A DNA stretch of 64,000 bases from Streptomyces sp. NBC_00287 (GCF_036173105.1 NZ_CP108053.1:1426001-1490000); one strand, 5' to 3'; positions 33,640-42,504 are shown, numbered from the stretch's first letter. The notes: generated by a model from the letters alone, not told the origin. Made by a program: numbers and translations.

Positions 33640-36207
33640 GTGCTGAAGGCGACCCTGCGCAGCTTCCTCGCCCACAAGGGACGGCTGCTGCTCTCCGCCC
33701 TCGCGGTGATCCTGTCCGTCGCGTTCGTCGCGGGCAGCCTGATCTTCTCGGACACGGTCAGCCGTACCTTCGACCGGCTCTTCGCCTCGACGGCGGCCGA
33801 TGTCACGGTCAGCCCGAAGGAGAACCTCGACGAGGCGCTGCCCTCCGGATTCACGCCCACCCTGCCGGCCTCGCTGGTGGACCGCGCAGCCAAGGTCGAG
33901 GGCGCCGAGACCGTACGTCTCGATGTCGATGTGGAGGGCATCACCGTCGCCGACGAGGACAACGAATCCGTCGGCCCCACCACCGGCGCCCCCACCATCG
34001 GCACCAACTGGAACCCCACCGAGCGCAGTCCGGTCGAGCTGACCTCCGGTCACGCCCCCGAGGGTCCGGACCAGGTGCTGATCGACGCGGACACCGCCGA
34101 CAACAAGGACGTGGGCATCGGCGACACGCTCACGATCATCGCCGCCCCCGGCTCGTTCGAGGTCGAGGTCGTCGGCATCGCCACCTTCACCACCACCAAC
34201 CCCGGTGCCGCGCTGATCTTCTTCGACACCCCGACCGCGCAGACCAGGCTGCTGGGCGACGCGGACTCCGCCACCAGCATCTCCGTCGACGCGGCGGAGG
34301 GCGTCAGCGACCCCCAGCTCAAGCAGCGGGTGGCCGCCGCGCTCGGCGCGGACACCTACGACTTCCGCACGGCCGACGAACAGGCCGAGTCGGACGTCGA
34401 ACAGCTCGGCGGATTCCTCGACATCATCAAGTACGTGATGCTCGGCTTCGCCGGGGTCGCCGTGCTGGTCGGGGTGTTCCTGATCGTCAACACCTTCTCG
34501 ATGCTGATCGCCCAGCGCACCCGCGAGCTGGGCCTGCTGCGCGCGCTCGGCGCCGACCGGCGCCAGGTGCGGCGCTCGGTCCTCACCGAGGCATTTCTGC
34601 TGGGCCTGGTCGGCGCCTCGCTGGGCCTGGCCACCGGCATCGGTCTCGCCATCGGGCTGATAGAGCTGATGGGCCTGCTCGGCATGAACATCCGCTCGGC
34701 GGACATGGTGATCGGCTGGGCGACACCGGTTTCGGCGTACGTCGTCGGCCTCGGCGTCACCTTCGTCGCGGCCTACCTCCCGGCCCGCCGTGCTGCGGCC
34801 GTCTCCCCGATGGCGGCGCTGGCGGACGCCGAGATCGCCGGGGTGGGCCGGCCGCTGCGGGTGCGCGCGGTGGTGGGCACGCTCGTCGGGGCACTCGGCG
34901 CGGCGGCGCTCGTGGGATGCGCCACCGCCTCCGAGACGTCGTCGGCCGCTTCCCTGCTCGGCCTCGGCGTGCTTCTGACCCTCATCGCGACCGTCATCGC
35001 GGGGCCGCTGCTGGTCCGGCCCGTGATCCGGGTCCTGGGCGGGGCGTTCCCGGCCCTGTTCGGCTCGATCGGCCGGATGAGCCAGCGCAACGCCCTGCGC
35101 AATCCACGCCGTACGGGCGCCACCGCGGCCGCGCTGATGGTGGGGCTCGCGCTGGTCGGCGGGATGTCGGTGGCGAGTGCGTCCATGACCAAGTCGTTCG
35201 ACGAACAGATCGACAAAACACTGGGCGCCGACTTCGTCGTACAGAACACGAATTTCGTGCCCTTCCCGCGGGAGATCACCGAGAAGGTGCGCGACACCGA
35301 GGGCGTCGGTCTCGTCGTGCGCTCCCAGCTCGCGCCGATCGCGGCACGACTCCCCGACGGCGACCGTGTCGAGACGACCGCCGCGGGCTACGATCCGCCG
35401 CTCGACGAAGTCGCCAACATCACCTACGCGCAAGGCGATACGGCCGCCGCGCTGGCCGACGGTCGCATGGCCATGGACCGCGAGTTCGCGCAGGACCACG
35501 GTGTGCGCGTCGGCAGCACCATCCCGATCGAGTTCCAGGGCGGGCGCACCGGCGAACTGACGGTGGCGGCGCTGACCGACCAGGACTCCGCCGACGGTTT
35601 CGGCACCCAGGGCGGCATGTACTTCGGCCTGGCCACGCTGGAGCGGTACGCACCGGGCGGCCAGGAGTCCGCGGTGTACGTCAACGCGGGCTCCGGCACG
35701 AGCGCCGACGAGCTGCGCGCGAACCTGGAGAAGACGCTCGATCCGTATCCGCAGGTGCAGGTCCGGGACCTGGCCGACTACAAGCAGTTGGTGCGCGACC
35801 AGATCGCCGTCCTGCTGTACCTGGTGTACGCGCTGCTCGGGCTGGCGATCGTCATCGCGGTGCTCGGTGTGGTCAACACCCTTGCCCTGTCGGTCGTGGA
35901 GCGGACCCGGGAGATCGGACTGCTGCGGGCGATCGGCCTCTCCCGGGTCCAACTGCGCCGGATGATCCGGCTGGAGTCGGTGGTGATCGCGGTGTTCGGG
36001 GCGGTGCTGGGGCTCGCGCTCGGACTGGTGTGGGGGGTGTGCACCCAGCAGGTGCTGGCCTTGCAGGGCATGAACGCGCTGGCGATCCCCTGGGGCACCA
36101 TCGTCGCGGTGGTGATCGGCTCGGCGGTGGTGGGCATCGTGGCGGCCCTGCTGCCCGCGCTGCGCGCCTCGCGGATGAATGTGCTGGCGGCCATCGCGCA
36201 CGAGTGA
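33640..36207 (+). CDS. FtsX-family ABC permease with two four-helix units
   Basis: An 855-residue permease starting at GTG 33640 after GAGGAGGAC. Two FtsX domains, one around residues 265-390 and the other around 725-855, each have about three to four helices; a further helix opens the protein. Large extracytoplasmic domains (about 45-240 and 500-700) belong to the MacB_PCD type. It is translationally coupled to the ATPase gene. Substrate unknown. Both halves show the IGLLRAIGLSR-type cytoplasmic loop typical of this family. Confidence 0.93.
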   Translation: MLKATLRSFLAHKGRLLLSALAVILSVAFVAGSLIFSDTVSRTFDRLFASTAADVTVSPKENLDEALPSGFTPTLPASLVDRAAKVEGAETVRLDVDVEGITVADEDNESVGPTTGAPTIGTNWNPTERSPVELTSGHAPEGPDQVLIDADTADNKDVGIGDTLTIIAAPGSFEVEVVGIATFTTTNPGAALIFFDTPTAQTRLLGDADSATSISVDAAEGVSDPQLKQRVAAALGADTYDFRTADEQAESDVEQLGGFLDIIKYVMLGFAGVAVLVGVFLIVNTFSMLIAQRTRELGLLRALGADRRQVRRSVLTEAFLLGLVGASLGLATGIGLAIGLIELMGLLGMNIRSADMVIGWATPVSAYVVGLGVTFVAAYLPARRAAAVSPMAALADAEIAGVGRPLRVRAVVGTLVGALGAAALVGCATASETSSAASLLGLGVLLTLIATVIAGPLLVRPVIRVLGGAFPALFGSIGRMSQRNALRNPRRTGATAAALMVGLALVGGMSVASASMTKSFDEQIDKTLGADFVVQNTNFVPFPREITEKVRDTEGVGLVVRSQLAPIAARLPDGDRVETTAAGYDPPLDEVANITYAQGDTAAALADGRMAMDREFAQDHGVRVGSTIPIEFQGGRTGELTVAALTDQDSADGFGTQGGMYFGLATLERYAPGGQESAVYVNAGSGTSADELRANLEKTLDPYPQVQVRDLADYKQLVRDQIAVLLYLVYALLGLAIVIAVLGVVNTLALSVVERTREIGLLRAIGLSRVQLRRMIRLESVVIAVFGAVLGLALGLVWGVCTQQVLALQGMNALAIPWGTIVAVVIGSAVVGIVAALLPALRASRMNVLAAIAHE

Positions 36208-36212
36208 GCCCC

Positions 36213-36242
36213 GGTTCCGGATTCCGGAATTCCGGAATTCCA
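36213..36242. repeat. short reiterated CCGGAATTCCGG palindromes
   Basis: A cluster of overlapping CCGGAATTCC palindromes follows the permease stop. It could fold as a hairpin and may act as a terminator, or be a recombination relic next to the pseudogene. Confidence 0.4.
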
Positions 36243-36244
36243 GG

Positions 36245-36541
36245 AAGCCACGGAGGTAGACGACTCGCGAGCTGAAGGTGCGGGTCTCGACGAGTTCCCG
36301 GGTAGACCATGACCCGTTACTCGTCGATCAGACCCGACGCGGCCGCCTCGGCGGCGAGAGTCGCGCCGCCAATCGCGATATCGCCCTCCCCCGGCTCGGC
36401 CCGCAACCGCTCGATCTCCTCCGCCAGGCCGCCGGATACCAGGCGGGCATTGCCCTGCACCGCCGACAGCGTGGTGGAGAACACCACCTTGGGGAGCGGC
36501 TTCCAGAGCGCGGCCCACTCGAGCCAGGTCACGCTGCGCAT
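36245..36541 (-). pseudogene. dihydrofolate-reductase-like (RibD C-terminal) remnant
   Basis: Residues encoded from ATG 36541 (WLEWAALWKPLPKVVFSTTL, IAIGGATLAAEAAASGLIDE) match the middle of the DHFR/RibD_C-type family of about 190 residues. Reading then meets TAA exactly where the family has Tyr (LIDE-stop-RVMVYP) at 36317. A further piece in another frame (ELVETRTFSSRVVYLR, about 36250-36295) is the family C-terminus, so about 25-30 codons between were lost. The N-terminal third is absent too, although GAGGAGG sits before the ATG and a 74-residue peptide could still be made. Confidence 0.85.
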
Positions 36542-36724
36542 CAGAAGTCCTCCTCGGTAACGGGTTCGACAGTACGGCGCCGGACGCCGCAGAACTCATC
36601 GCGGGCTCGCGGGATCCTGCCGATCGCATCTCCGGCGTCTCCTCACGGAGCGCCCCACCGCACCACACCGCGATGGCGGGGCCGGCCTCCCTGGGAGGCC
36701 GGCCGTGTGACTACGGCCGCCGTG
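36542..36724. other. gap with hairpin after secreted-protein gene
   Basis: No gene seen. A perfect 12-bp stem GGCCGGCCTCCC-T-GGGAGGCCGGCC (36680-36704) lies just beyond the stop of the secreted-protein gene at 36725 and probably terminates its transcript. Confidence 0.55.
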
Positions 36725-37384
36725 CTAGCAGCCCATCGACTTCACCTGGTCGGCCAGGGAGTCCAGTAGCTTGCGCTCGCCGGCCTTGGTGTACTCCTTG
36801 TTGTCGAACGCCAGGAACGAGTTCCTGCCGAACTCGATGGAGCGGTTCTTCACCTCGAGCAAGAGGCTGAACCTGGACGGAACAACCCCGTTGTCGTTCT
36901 TCTTGTAGTAGGCGGCGACACCGAGGTTGACGATCTTGTAGCTCGCGTTGCACCGCAGCGTCTTGCTCTCCACGGTCTTCAGGATCCTGTCGGCCGACTT
37001 GGTGACCGGCACGACATTGGCGCGGTGCGCCGCACCTCTGACGCCGGCCGGAATCATCCGCGCGCCAACGTGCCCGGGACCGCCCCACTCACCCACGATG
37101 GTCTCGCACCGGCCGGGCTTCGGGTCCCGATCCACAGCCCCGACCCGGATGGCGGCGCTGGCGGGCCTGCCCAGCTTGTCCGTCTTGTAGGTCTGCCAGG
37201 AGGGGCCCGCGGGGTCCGTCCGATAAGTGTGCTTCTTCTGGAGGTACTTGGCGCAGGGGATCTCCGCCGCCGCCGAAGACCCGGTGTCGGCGTGGGCCAA
37301 CGAGCCGACGCCCGCCGTCACGGCGAGAGAGGCAGTGGCGGCCATTACCGCCAGGACACGCCCCGTGGGCTGACGATCGCGCAT
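36725..37384 (-). CDS. secreted protein with DNA/RNA non-specific nuclease-like core
   Basis: A 219-residue exported protein. Start ATG 37384 is followed by a signal peptide (about 1-34, ending LAHADTG); a longer frame to 37555 lies in the upstream gene. The mature part has Cys residues that could pair. The stretch GPGHVGARMIPAGVRGAAHR then ANVVPVTKSADR resembles the DRGH...NLVP region of DNA/RNA non-specific endonucleases, but the DRGH Asp-Arg pair reads Gly-Pro. It may be an altered nuclease or a nuclease-like binding protein. Preceded on the same strand by the GH128 gene (70 nt). Confidence 0.55.
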   Translation of the reverse strand: MRDRQPTGRVLAVMAATASLAVTAGVGSLAHADTGSSAAAEIPCAKYLQKKHTYRTDPAGPSWQTYKTDKLGRPASAAIRVGAVDRDPKPGRCETIVGEWGGPGHVGARMIPAGVRGAAHRANVVPVTKSADRILKTVESKTLRCNASYKIVNLGVAAYYKKNDNGVVPSRFSLLLEVKNRSIEFGRNSFLAFDNKEYTKAGERKLLDSLADQVKSMGC

Positions 37385-37454
37385 TTCGCGTCCTTCCTGA
37401 GAAGAGAAGAGAGGGGAATGAAAAGAAGGGGGAATCTCGTTGAAGGGGAATCTC

Positions 37455-38285
37455 TTACCGCGCAGCGCGGTAGGCGGCACCCACGCGGTTGGCCCTCGCG
37501 CCGTTGTAGAGGCCGGTGCCATGACCGCGCTGCGTGGAGAGCGTGAACCACGCATACCGCTTGACGTACGGCAGTTTTTCCAGCATGGCGGTCGACTTCT
37601 TCACGAAAGCGGCCTGCCGCGCCTTGGTCGGATACTTCGGCGTGCCGGTGGAGAAGTCGATCAGCGCGTACTCCGTGAGCCAGATGGGCTTCTTGTAGCG
37701 CTGGTGCACGGCACGGAGGTAATTCTTCAAGTGACCGGTCGCAGCTTGGGCGTTGAAGTCCGAGCCGTACCAATGCAGGGGAATGAAGTCGACCCGGTAG
37801 CCGCGGGCGGCGGCGCCTTTCATGAAGCGGTCGAGCCAGCCGCCGGCCAGATCACCGCCGGTGGCCACCGCGGGCGCTCCGAGGCGCATTCCGGTCGACT
37901 GCAGCCGGGGCCACAGGTCGAGCGCCTCCTTCACGGACATCTTCGCCTGGTCCGCCCGGTCCGGTTCGTTGAATCCGAGCAGGTTCTTGCCCTGTGCCTT
38001 GGCCCGTTTGAGATGGGCGTCGGTCACGAAGTCGCGGCCCCAGATCATGGGCACGAATTCGACGCCCGGCGGGGGCTTGATCTTCTGCTTGTCCGAGGCC
38101 CAGGTGTAGAACCAGCCGACCTTCGCGTCGGCCATTGCCCCGGTGACCCCGTTGAATTTCCAGGCGCTGATGCCCTTCTTCTTCACCGCGGCGGCGGATG
38201 CGCTCGCGTCGGCCTGGTTGCTCCCGGTGGAGGCGAGCATGGTCAGGACGGCCAGCAGCACCACGAGTAAGCGCAGCTTCCGCAT
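37455..38285 (-). CDS. secreted GH128-type beta-1,3-glucanase
   Basis: A 276-residue exported protein. ATG 38285 is preferred over GTG 38294 on spacing to GGGAG. The signal peptide covers about 1-30. The catalytic domain has the GH128 (Asl1-like) pair: acid/base Glu107 in LLGFNEPD and nucleophile Glu205 in WLTEYALID, with FIPLHWYGSDF between. GH128 enzymes degrade beta-1,3-glucan of fungal walls. It starts 18 nt after the CAP gene stop, so the two form an operon. Confidence 0.9.
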   Translation of the reverse strand: MRKLRLLVVLLAVLTMLASTGSNQADASASAAAVKKKGISAWKFNGVTGAMADAKVGWFYTWASDKQKIKPPPGVEFVPMIWGRDFVTDAHLKRAKAQGKNLLGFNEPDRADQAKMSVKEALDLWPRLQSTGMRLGAPAVATGGDLAGGWLDRFMKGAAARGYRVDFIPLHWYGSDFNAQAATGHLKNYLRAVHQRYKKPIWLTEYALIDFSTGTPKYPTKARQAAFVKKSTAMLEKLPYVKRYAWFTLSTQRGHGTGLYNGARANRVGAAYRAAR

Positions 38286-38303
38286 GGCTTCCACGCTCCC
38301 GTG

Positions 38304-38801
38304 TCAGAACTTTGCGCCGAAGTCCTGCGTCCAGTAAGTCCCGTGCGTGGTACCGGACTTCTTCACGTAACCGACGCCCAGGTGCTTGAGCGAGCAGTTG
38401 AGAATGTTGGCCCGATGCCCCGGGGACTTCATCCAGCCCTTGACGACCGCGGCGGCGCTCTTCTGACCCGCGGCGACGTTCTCCGCGAGCGAACTGAAGC
38501 CGGTGTAGCCCGCCGCCCTGGCCCTGGTCACCATCGTGCTGCCGTTGGAGCCGTCGTGGCCGACGAAGTTGTGCCTGGCCATGTCGGCGGAGTGCCGCTG
38601 GGCGGCCTTGGCGAGCGCGGAGTTGTTCTTCAGCTTGGGGCAACCGGCCTTGACCCGTTCGGCGTTCGTCAGCTTGAGCACGCCGGCTCGCAGCGATTCG
38701 GGGGACGGTGCCGCCGATGCGGAGGTGGCGGAGGTGGCCGAGAAAGCGGTGGTGGCCGCGGTGACCGTCAATGCCGTGGCAAGGTACCTGGATATGCGCA
38801 T
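38304..38801 (-). CDS. secreted CAP-domain (SCP/PR-1) protein
   Basis: A 165-residue exported protein with signal peptide (1-35, TSASAA) and a single CAP domain: LRAGVLKLTNAERVKAGCP, AAQRHSADMARHNFVGH, SLAENVAAG, MKSPGHRANILN, and GTYWTQDFG. The His/Glu cavity residues (H in RHSADMA and GHR, Glu in AEN) are intact. Bacterial CAP proteins (YkwD-like) have been linked to sporulation, wall or lipid binding, but no single activity is settled. Operon with the GH128 gene. The first ATG at 38816 lacks ribosome site; 38801 has GGAAAGA. Confidence 0.9.
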   Translation of the reverse strand: MRISRYLATALTVTAATTAFSATSATSASAAPSPESLRAGVLKLTNAERVKAGCPKLKNNSALAKAAQRHSADMARHNFVGHDGSNGSTMVTRARAAGYTGFSSLAENVAAGQKSAAAVVKGWMKSPGHRANILNCSLKHLGVGYVKKSGTTHGTYWTQDFGAKF

Positions 38802-38848
38802 TCTTTCCGTTCCCAACTGGTCGGAGTTTTCGACTCACTTGAGCCTTC

Positions 38849-38864
38849 CATTCCAGATGGAATG
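38849..38864. promoter_or_regulatory. CATTCC-AGAT-GGAATG inverted repeat
   Basis: A perfect 6-bp inverted repeat upstream of the CAP-GH128 operon and just after the ROK gene stop. It may bind the ROK regulator or another factor controlling the secreted genes; no direct evidence. Confidence 0.45.
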
Positions 38865-38867
38865 CGG

Positions 38868-40136
38868 TCAATTTAATCCGGTTCTACCGGCTTTTAATTC
38901 GCTTCCGACGGAATGTGAAGGAGCCCTGCCGGGCTGCCGCAGGAGTGACGCGGCCCCGAGGGCGGCGGCGTGGTCGCCCAACTCCGCGGGACGGACGAGC
39001 AGTGAGGGCCGCGAGCCACACCGCACAACGTTCGCCAGCAGTTCACGCCGCACCGACTCCATCAGGGTCGGACCGGCCGTGACGAGTTCACCGCCCACGA
39101 CGACGATGCCGGGTTCAAGCGCGTTGACCAGACCGGCCAGCACCCTTCCCACGTGGGTGCCCGCCCGGCGTAGCACCGCATGGGCGGCCGGATCTCCGGA
39201 ACCCAACGCGGCCATCAAGTCCGGTAAGTCCGCCCCGGGTCGGTACGCGTTCAGCATGGCCGAGGTCGAGGCGACGGTCTGCAGACAGCCCTGGCCACCG
39301 CAGGGGCATGGCGCGCCTCCGGGCTCGGCGGTGATGTGCCCGAACTCCCCCGACCGGCCGTGTGCGCCACGATGCAGCGCGCCACCGCTCACCAGTGCCC
39401 CACCGACAGGGTTGGAGAGTTCCAGGTAGAGCACGTCTCGCTGTCCCTGGGCCGCACCCCAGACCGTCTCGGCGAGGGCCGCGAGCCGTACGGCGTTGTC
39501 GAGCCGCACCCGGGTGCCGAAGCTGCGACCCATCATCACCGCCAGGGTCCGCTGGTCGAGCGCGGCGGGCGAGTCGGCTGCCGGGCCCGTCACCGCGACT
39601 CCCACACCGTTCAGGGCGTCGAGTCGCAGACGTCCACCGGTCAGGGTGTCGGCGAGCCTACGTGCGAGGGCGATACGGTCCGGCCAGGGGGCCGTGGGGG
39701 AATGCGCTTCAGTCGCCGTACTGATGGCGTCGTGCCCCAAGCCGTGGCGCTCCAGGCCGTGGTGGTCCAGGTCATGGCGCTCCAGGTGATGGTGCCCCAA
39801 GTGGTCGCGCCGCGAGTCGGCGTGGTCCCCCGCCACCGCGACCACGCGAACAGCCCGCCGCCCGAAGTCGATCCCGAGCACCCGGCCGGCGTCCGGGTTC
39901 ACAGCCAGCTTCTCCGCCGGGCGCCCCCGCCTGCGCGGAGTGCTGTCCGGCACCGCGGCGATCACCTGGCCACTGTCCACGAGCCTGCTGACGACCTCGT
40001 ACAGCGTGGTGCGCGACAGTCCTGACAGCTCCCCCAGCTCGCTCCGTGTCAGCGGGCCGAACTGGCGCAGCAGGCGCAGCATCTGGTCCCCGTACTGTCC
40101 CCGTGCCCATGTGGTGTTGTGTGTAGCGTTCGGCAC
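38868..40136 (-). CDS. ROK-family repressor with histidine-rich insert
   Basis: A 422-residue protein starting at GTG 40136 with AAGGGGGACAG upstream. Residues about 18-60 are a winged helix (RSELGELSGLSRTTLYEVVS), followed by a ROK sugar-kinase-like domain: ATP loop LGIDFGRRAVRVV, GVGVAVTGP, VRLDNAVRLAALAE, GEFGHI and the zinc-type CPCGGQGCLQ motif. Inserted at about residues 105-145 is a tract with 11 His in 41 residues, not normal for ROK proteins. ROK regulators sense sugars such as glucose, xylose or N-acetylglucosamine. Next to secreted glucanases, it is a good candidate repressor of carbohydrate-degrading genes. Confidence 0.9.
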   Translation of the reverse strand: MPNATHNTTWARGQYGDQMLRLLRQFGPLTRSELGELSGLSRTTLYEVVSRLVDSGQVIAAVPDSTPRRRGRPAEKLAVNPDAGRVLGIDFGRRAVRVVAVAGDHADSRRDHLGHHHLERHDLDHHGLERHGLGHDAISTATEAHSPTAPWPDRIALARRLADTLTGGRLRLDALNGVGVAVTGPAADSPAALDQRTLAVMMGRSFGTRVRLDNAVRLAALAETVWGAAQGQRDVLYLELSNPVGGALVSGGALHRGAHGRSGEFGHITAEPGGAPCPCGGQGCLQTVASTSAMLNAYRPGADLPDLMAALGSGDPAAHAVLRRAGTHVGRVLAGLVNALEPGIVVVGGELVTAGPTLMESVRRELLANVVRCGSRPSLLVRPAELGDHAAALGAASLLRQPGRAPSHSVGSELKAGRTGLN

Positions 40137-40224
40137 TTCTGTCCCCCTTCCTTGCGGCAGACCCGGCCTGCCGCAACGAGGAAAGTAGGGACCGTTCTTG
40201 TGGAATCTTTGTGATCGTGACCGT

Positions 40225-40923
40225 TCAGGCCGCGCCGTTGTCCACGCGCAGCACGAATCCGACACCGCGCACGGTGTGCAGGATGCGGGGACGCCCGTCC
40301 GCCTCCGTCTTTCGCCTCAGATAGCTGACGAACGTGTCCACGGCGTCCGTACGGACGCGGGCGTCGTAGCCCCAGACGTGTTCGAGCAGCTGGCCGCGGG
40401 TCAGGACCAGGCCCGCGTTGCGCGCCAGCATCTCCAGGAGGTGGAACTCGCGGGGCGTCAGGTGCAGGAGCTGTCCGTCCAGCCATGCCTGGCGGGCGGA
40501 TGGTTCCACGACCAGGCCGCCGACCCGGACCCGGTCCGTCGCGGTGGGAGGGCGGCGCCGCAGGAGGGCGTGCAGGCGCAGCGTCAGTTCCTGGAGTGCG
40601 AAGGGCTTGACCAGGTAGTCGTCGCCGCCGGCCTCCAACCCGGCGATCCTGTCGGCCACTTCGTCCAGTCCGGAGAGCATGAGAACGGGCACGTCGTCCC
40701 CGTTCTCGCGCAGTGTCCGGCACACGTCGATGCCGCTCAGGTCGGGCATGCAGACGTCGAGGACCAAGATGTCCGGACGGAGTCTGTTCATCGACTCCAT
40801 CGCGGAACGGCCGTCATCGGCAAGCGTGACCTCGAAGCCCCCCAGCCGGAGTCCGCGTTCCAGCGAACGCCGCGTGCTCACGTCGTCGTCGGCCACGAGA
40901 ACTCGTCCGGCCCTGGCGGCCAT
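40225..40923 (-). CDS. OmpR/PhoB-family response regulator
   Basis: A 232-residue two-component regulator. Receiver domain (1-115) with acidic DDD, phosphoacceptor Asp in DILVLDVCMPDLSG, and Lys in DDYLVKPFALQEL; winged-helix domain (about 130-228) with HLTPREFHLLEMLARN and RVRTDAVDTFVSYLRRK. No kinase is adjacent: the nearest is the histidine kinase at 42505-44073 on the same strand, separated by HxlR and AraC genes. They may be partners from a split operon. Confidence 0.92.
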   Translation of the reverse strand: MAARAGRVLVADDDVSTRRSLERGLRLGGFEVTLADDGRSAMESMNRLRPDILVLDVCMPDLSGIDVCRTLRENGDDVPVLMLSGLDEVADRIAGLEAGGDDYLVKPFALQELTLRLHALLRRRPPTATDRVRVGGLVVEPSARQAWLDGQLLHLTPREFHLLEMLARNAGLVLTRGQLLEHVWGYDARVRTDAVDTFVSYLRRKTEADGRPRILHTVRGVGFVLRVDNGAA

Positions 40924-40972
40924 GCGTCGCTCCTTTCAAGGCGTTGCCCGTTGGTCCGAGGCCGCTCGCCAC

Positions 40973-41392
40973 TCAGCCCGCCGACCGGCCGGACGCCGTA
41001 TCGCCGCGGCTGTCGTAGGCCGCCCGCGCCTCCATGACGTCCCTCATATGACTGATCGACCAGTTCTTCAACGCCACCAGCGGCTCGCGCAGAGTGGCGC
41101 CCAGTTCGGTGATCTCGTACTCGACGCGGGGCGGGATCTCCGGGTGGATGGTCCGGCGGACCAGACCGTCCCGCTCCAGCGCGCGGAGTGTCTGCGTGAG
41201 CATCTTCTCGCTCACACCCTCCAGCTTCCTGCGCAGAGCGGTGTAGCGCTTGGCACCGGATTCCGCCAGCTCCCCGAGGACGAGCACGGTCCACTTGTCG
41301 CCGATGCGGTGCAGGACATCGCGGGACGGACAGCCGCCGGCGTACGGGTCCCAGTCGGTACGCGATTCGTTCGTCATACCCGCACCCGTCAT
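40973..41392 (-). CDS. HxlR-family transcriptional regulator
   Basis: A 139-residue winged-helix protein with the HxlR signature CPSRDVLHRIGDKWTVLVLG and KMLTQTLRALERDGLVRR, EYEITELGATL. ATG 41392 follows GAGAGGTGAGGGC; another at 41377 is possible. HxlR regulators answer to redox or aldehyde stress and usually sit divergent from an oxidoreductase. Here no such gene is adjacent; an NmrA-type oxidoreductase lacking its regulator is found at 52063-52923. Confidence 0.9.
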   Translation of the reverse strand: MTGAGMTNESRTDWDPYAGGCPSRDVLHRIGDKWTVLVLGELAESGAKRYTALRRKLEGVSEKMLTQTLRALERDGLVRRTIHPEIPPRVEYEITELGATLREPLVALKNWSISHMRDVMEARAAYDSRGDTASGRSAG

Positions 41393-41467
41393 GCCCTCAC
41401 CTCTCGTCGCGTGCGCGTCCCGCTGCCGCGGTAAGCGTATCCAGGGGAGGCAACTCTCCAGAGCGAT

Positions 41468-41492
41468 GGGCACTCTACGCCGGAGAGTGCCC
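41468..41492. terminator. hairpin over the AraC stop codon
   Basis: GGGCACTCT - ACGCCGG - AGAGTGCCC is a perfect 9-bp stem with a 7-nt loop overlapping the AraC gene end, and may end its transcript before the HxlR gene. No T-run follows. Confidence 0.5.
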
Positions 41493-42416
41493 GGTCGCGC
41501 GCGACTCGGGCCGCATCGTGCGGTACTGCGACGGTGTGCAGCCCATGACCCGGCGGAAGCTCCGGGAGAAGTGCTCGGAGCCCGAGAAACCGCAGCGCTG
41601 GCCTATGGCCGCGATGGTCTCGGTGCCGTTCTCCAGGTGCGTTCGCGCCGACGCGATCCTCAGCTCGGTGAGATACCGGTAGGGCGTGACGCCCGTGGCG
41701 TTCTTGAAGCAGCGCAGGAAGTGGAAGCGGCTGAAAGAGACCAGGGCGGCGAGATCGTCCAGCGTGATGGGGTGCGCGAAGTTGGCTCTCATGTACGAGG
41801 TGATGGTCTCCAGTTGCTGCTGGGTGAGACCGCCCGCCGGCTCCTTCGGGGCGGCGGCACGCGACCGCGGAATGCGGAGATGGGCGAGGATGAAACGCGC
41901 CGCCGAGTCCGCGTACACGTCGTCGGCGCCGAGTTCACTGGCGGCCACCACCGCCTTCACCATTTCGGCGAGCACAGGGTCGGAGGTGACAGCCGGACAA
42001 GGGTGCGAGGACTGGCGCTCCCCCATCCGGTCCCCCATCCGGAATTCCTCTCCGAAGAGCCTGCGCACCATGGCTTCGGGAATGGCGAGGGACGCGATCA
42101 CGGCGGGCCTGTCCCCTCTCGGGGACACGACCAGCGGTCGGTTCGGTTCCGCGGGAGTGACGCAGACGTCCTCCGGCAGCAGGATCGTCTCACGCGTGTC
42201 CCCGCGGCCTCCGTGGACGGCGAGGATGCCGCTCACGTGCACACTCAGCCCGATTCCCGTCGACGGCGGCACCGGAAGCGTGTGCACGCCCTTGCCCAGC
42301 GTCCGCTTCCACACGTGCAGAGCACGCCACATCGTGTGGGCCACCGCGGTGGTTCCGTTCAACGTCGGCTTTCCTCTCATCCTCGGGTCCGACAGTTCTC
42401 TCCGGAACCATGACAA
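41475..42416 (-). CDS. AraC-family transcriptional regulator
   Basis: A 313-residue protein with N-terminal cupin-like sensing domain (about 20-150) and a double helix-turn-helix (about 205-300; LDDLAALVSFSRFHFLRCFK, GTETIAAIGQRCGFSGSEHF). The frame opens at TTG 42416, but ATG 42380 is possible; neither has a good ribosome site, so the N-terminus is uncertain. A perfect 9-bp hairpin (41468-41492) spans its stop codon. Confidence 0.88.
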   Translation of the reverse strand: MSWFRRELSDPRMRGKPTLNGTTAVAHTMWRALHVWKRTLGKGVHTLPVPPSTGIGLSVHVSGILAVHGGRGDTRETILLPEDVCVTPAEPNRPLVVSPRGDRPAVIASLAIPEAMVRRLFGEEFRMGDRMGERQSSHPCPAVTSDPVLAEMVKAVVAASELGADDVYADSAARFILAHLRIPRSRAAAPKEPAGGLTQQQLETITSYMRANFAHPITLDDLAALVSFSRFHFLRCFKNATGVTPYRYLTELRIASARTHLENGTETIAAIGQRCGFSGSEHFSRSFRRVMGCTPSQYRTMRPESRATGHSPA

Positions 42417-42504
42417 GGAGAAGATGCCGTTCTCAAGGAATCCCTACGGGAATAATCGACGCCAGGCGGGATTAATTCAGCGCAGGAATTCGAGCCAGCA
42501 GGAA

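Noticed and set aside
33553..36201. 882-codon minus-strand frame opposite the FtsX permease
   Set aside because: His/Arg/Gly/Asp-rich shadow; the plus strand has a clean MacB/FtsX protein with ribosome site.
36213..36242. CCGGAATTCCGG cluster as an origin or integrase attachment site
   Set aside because: No tRNA, integrase or replication gene nearby; only simple palindromes.
39700..39830. CRISPR-like repeats in the histidine-rich tract
   Set aside because: Repeats are short, in frame, encode His-rich units, and lack regular spacers.
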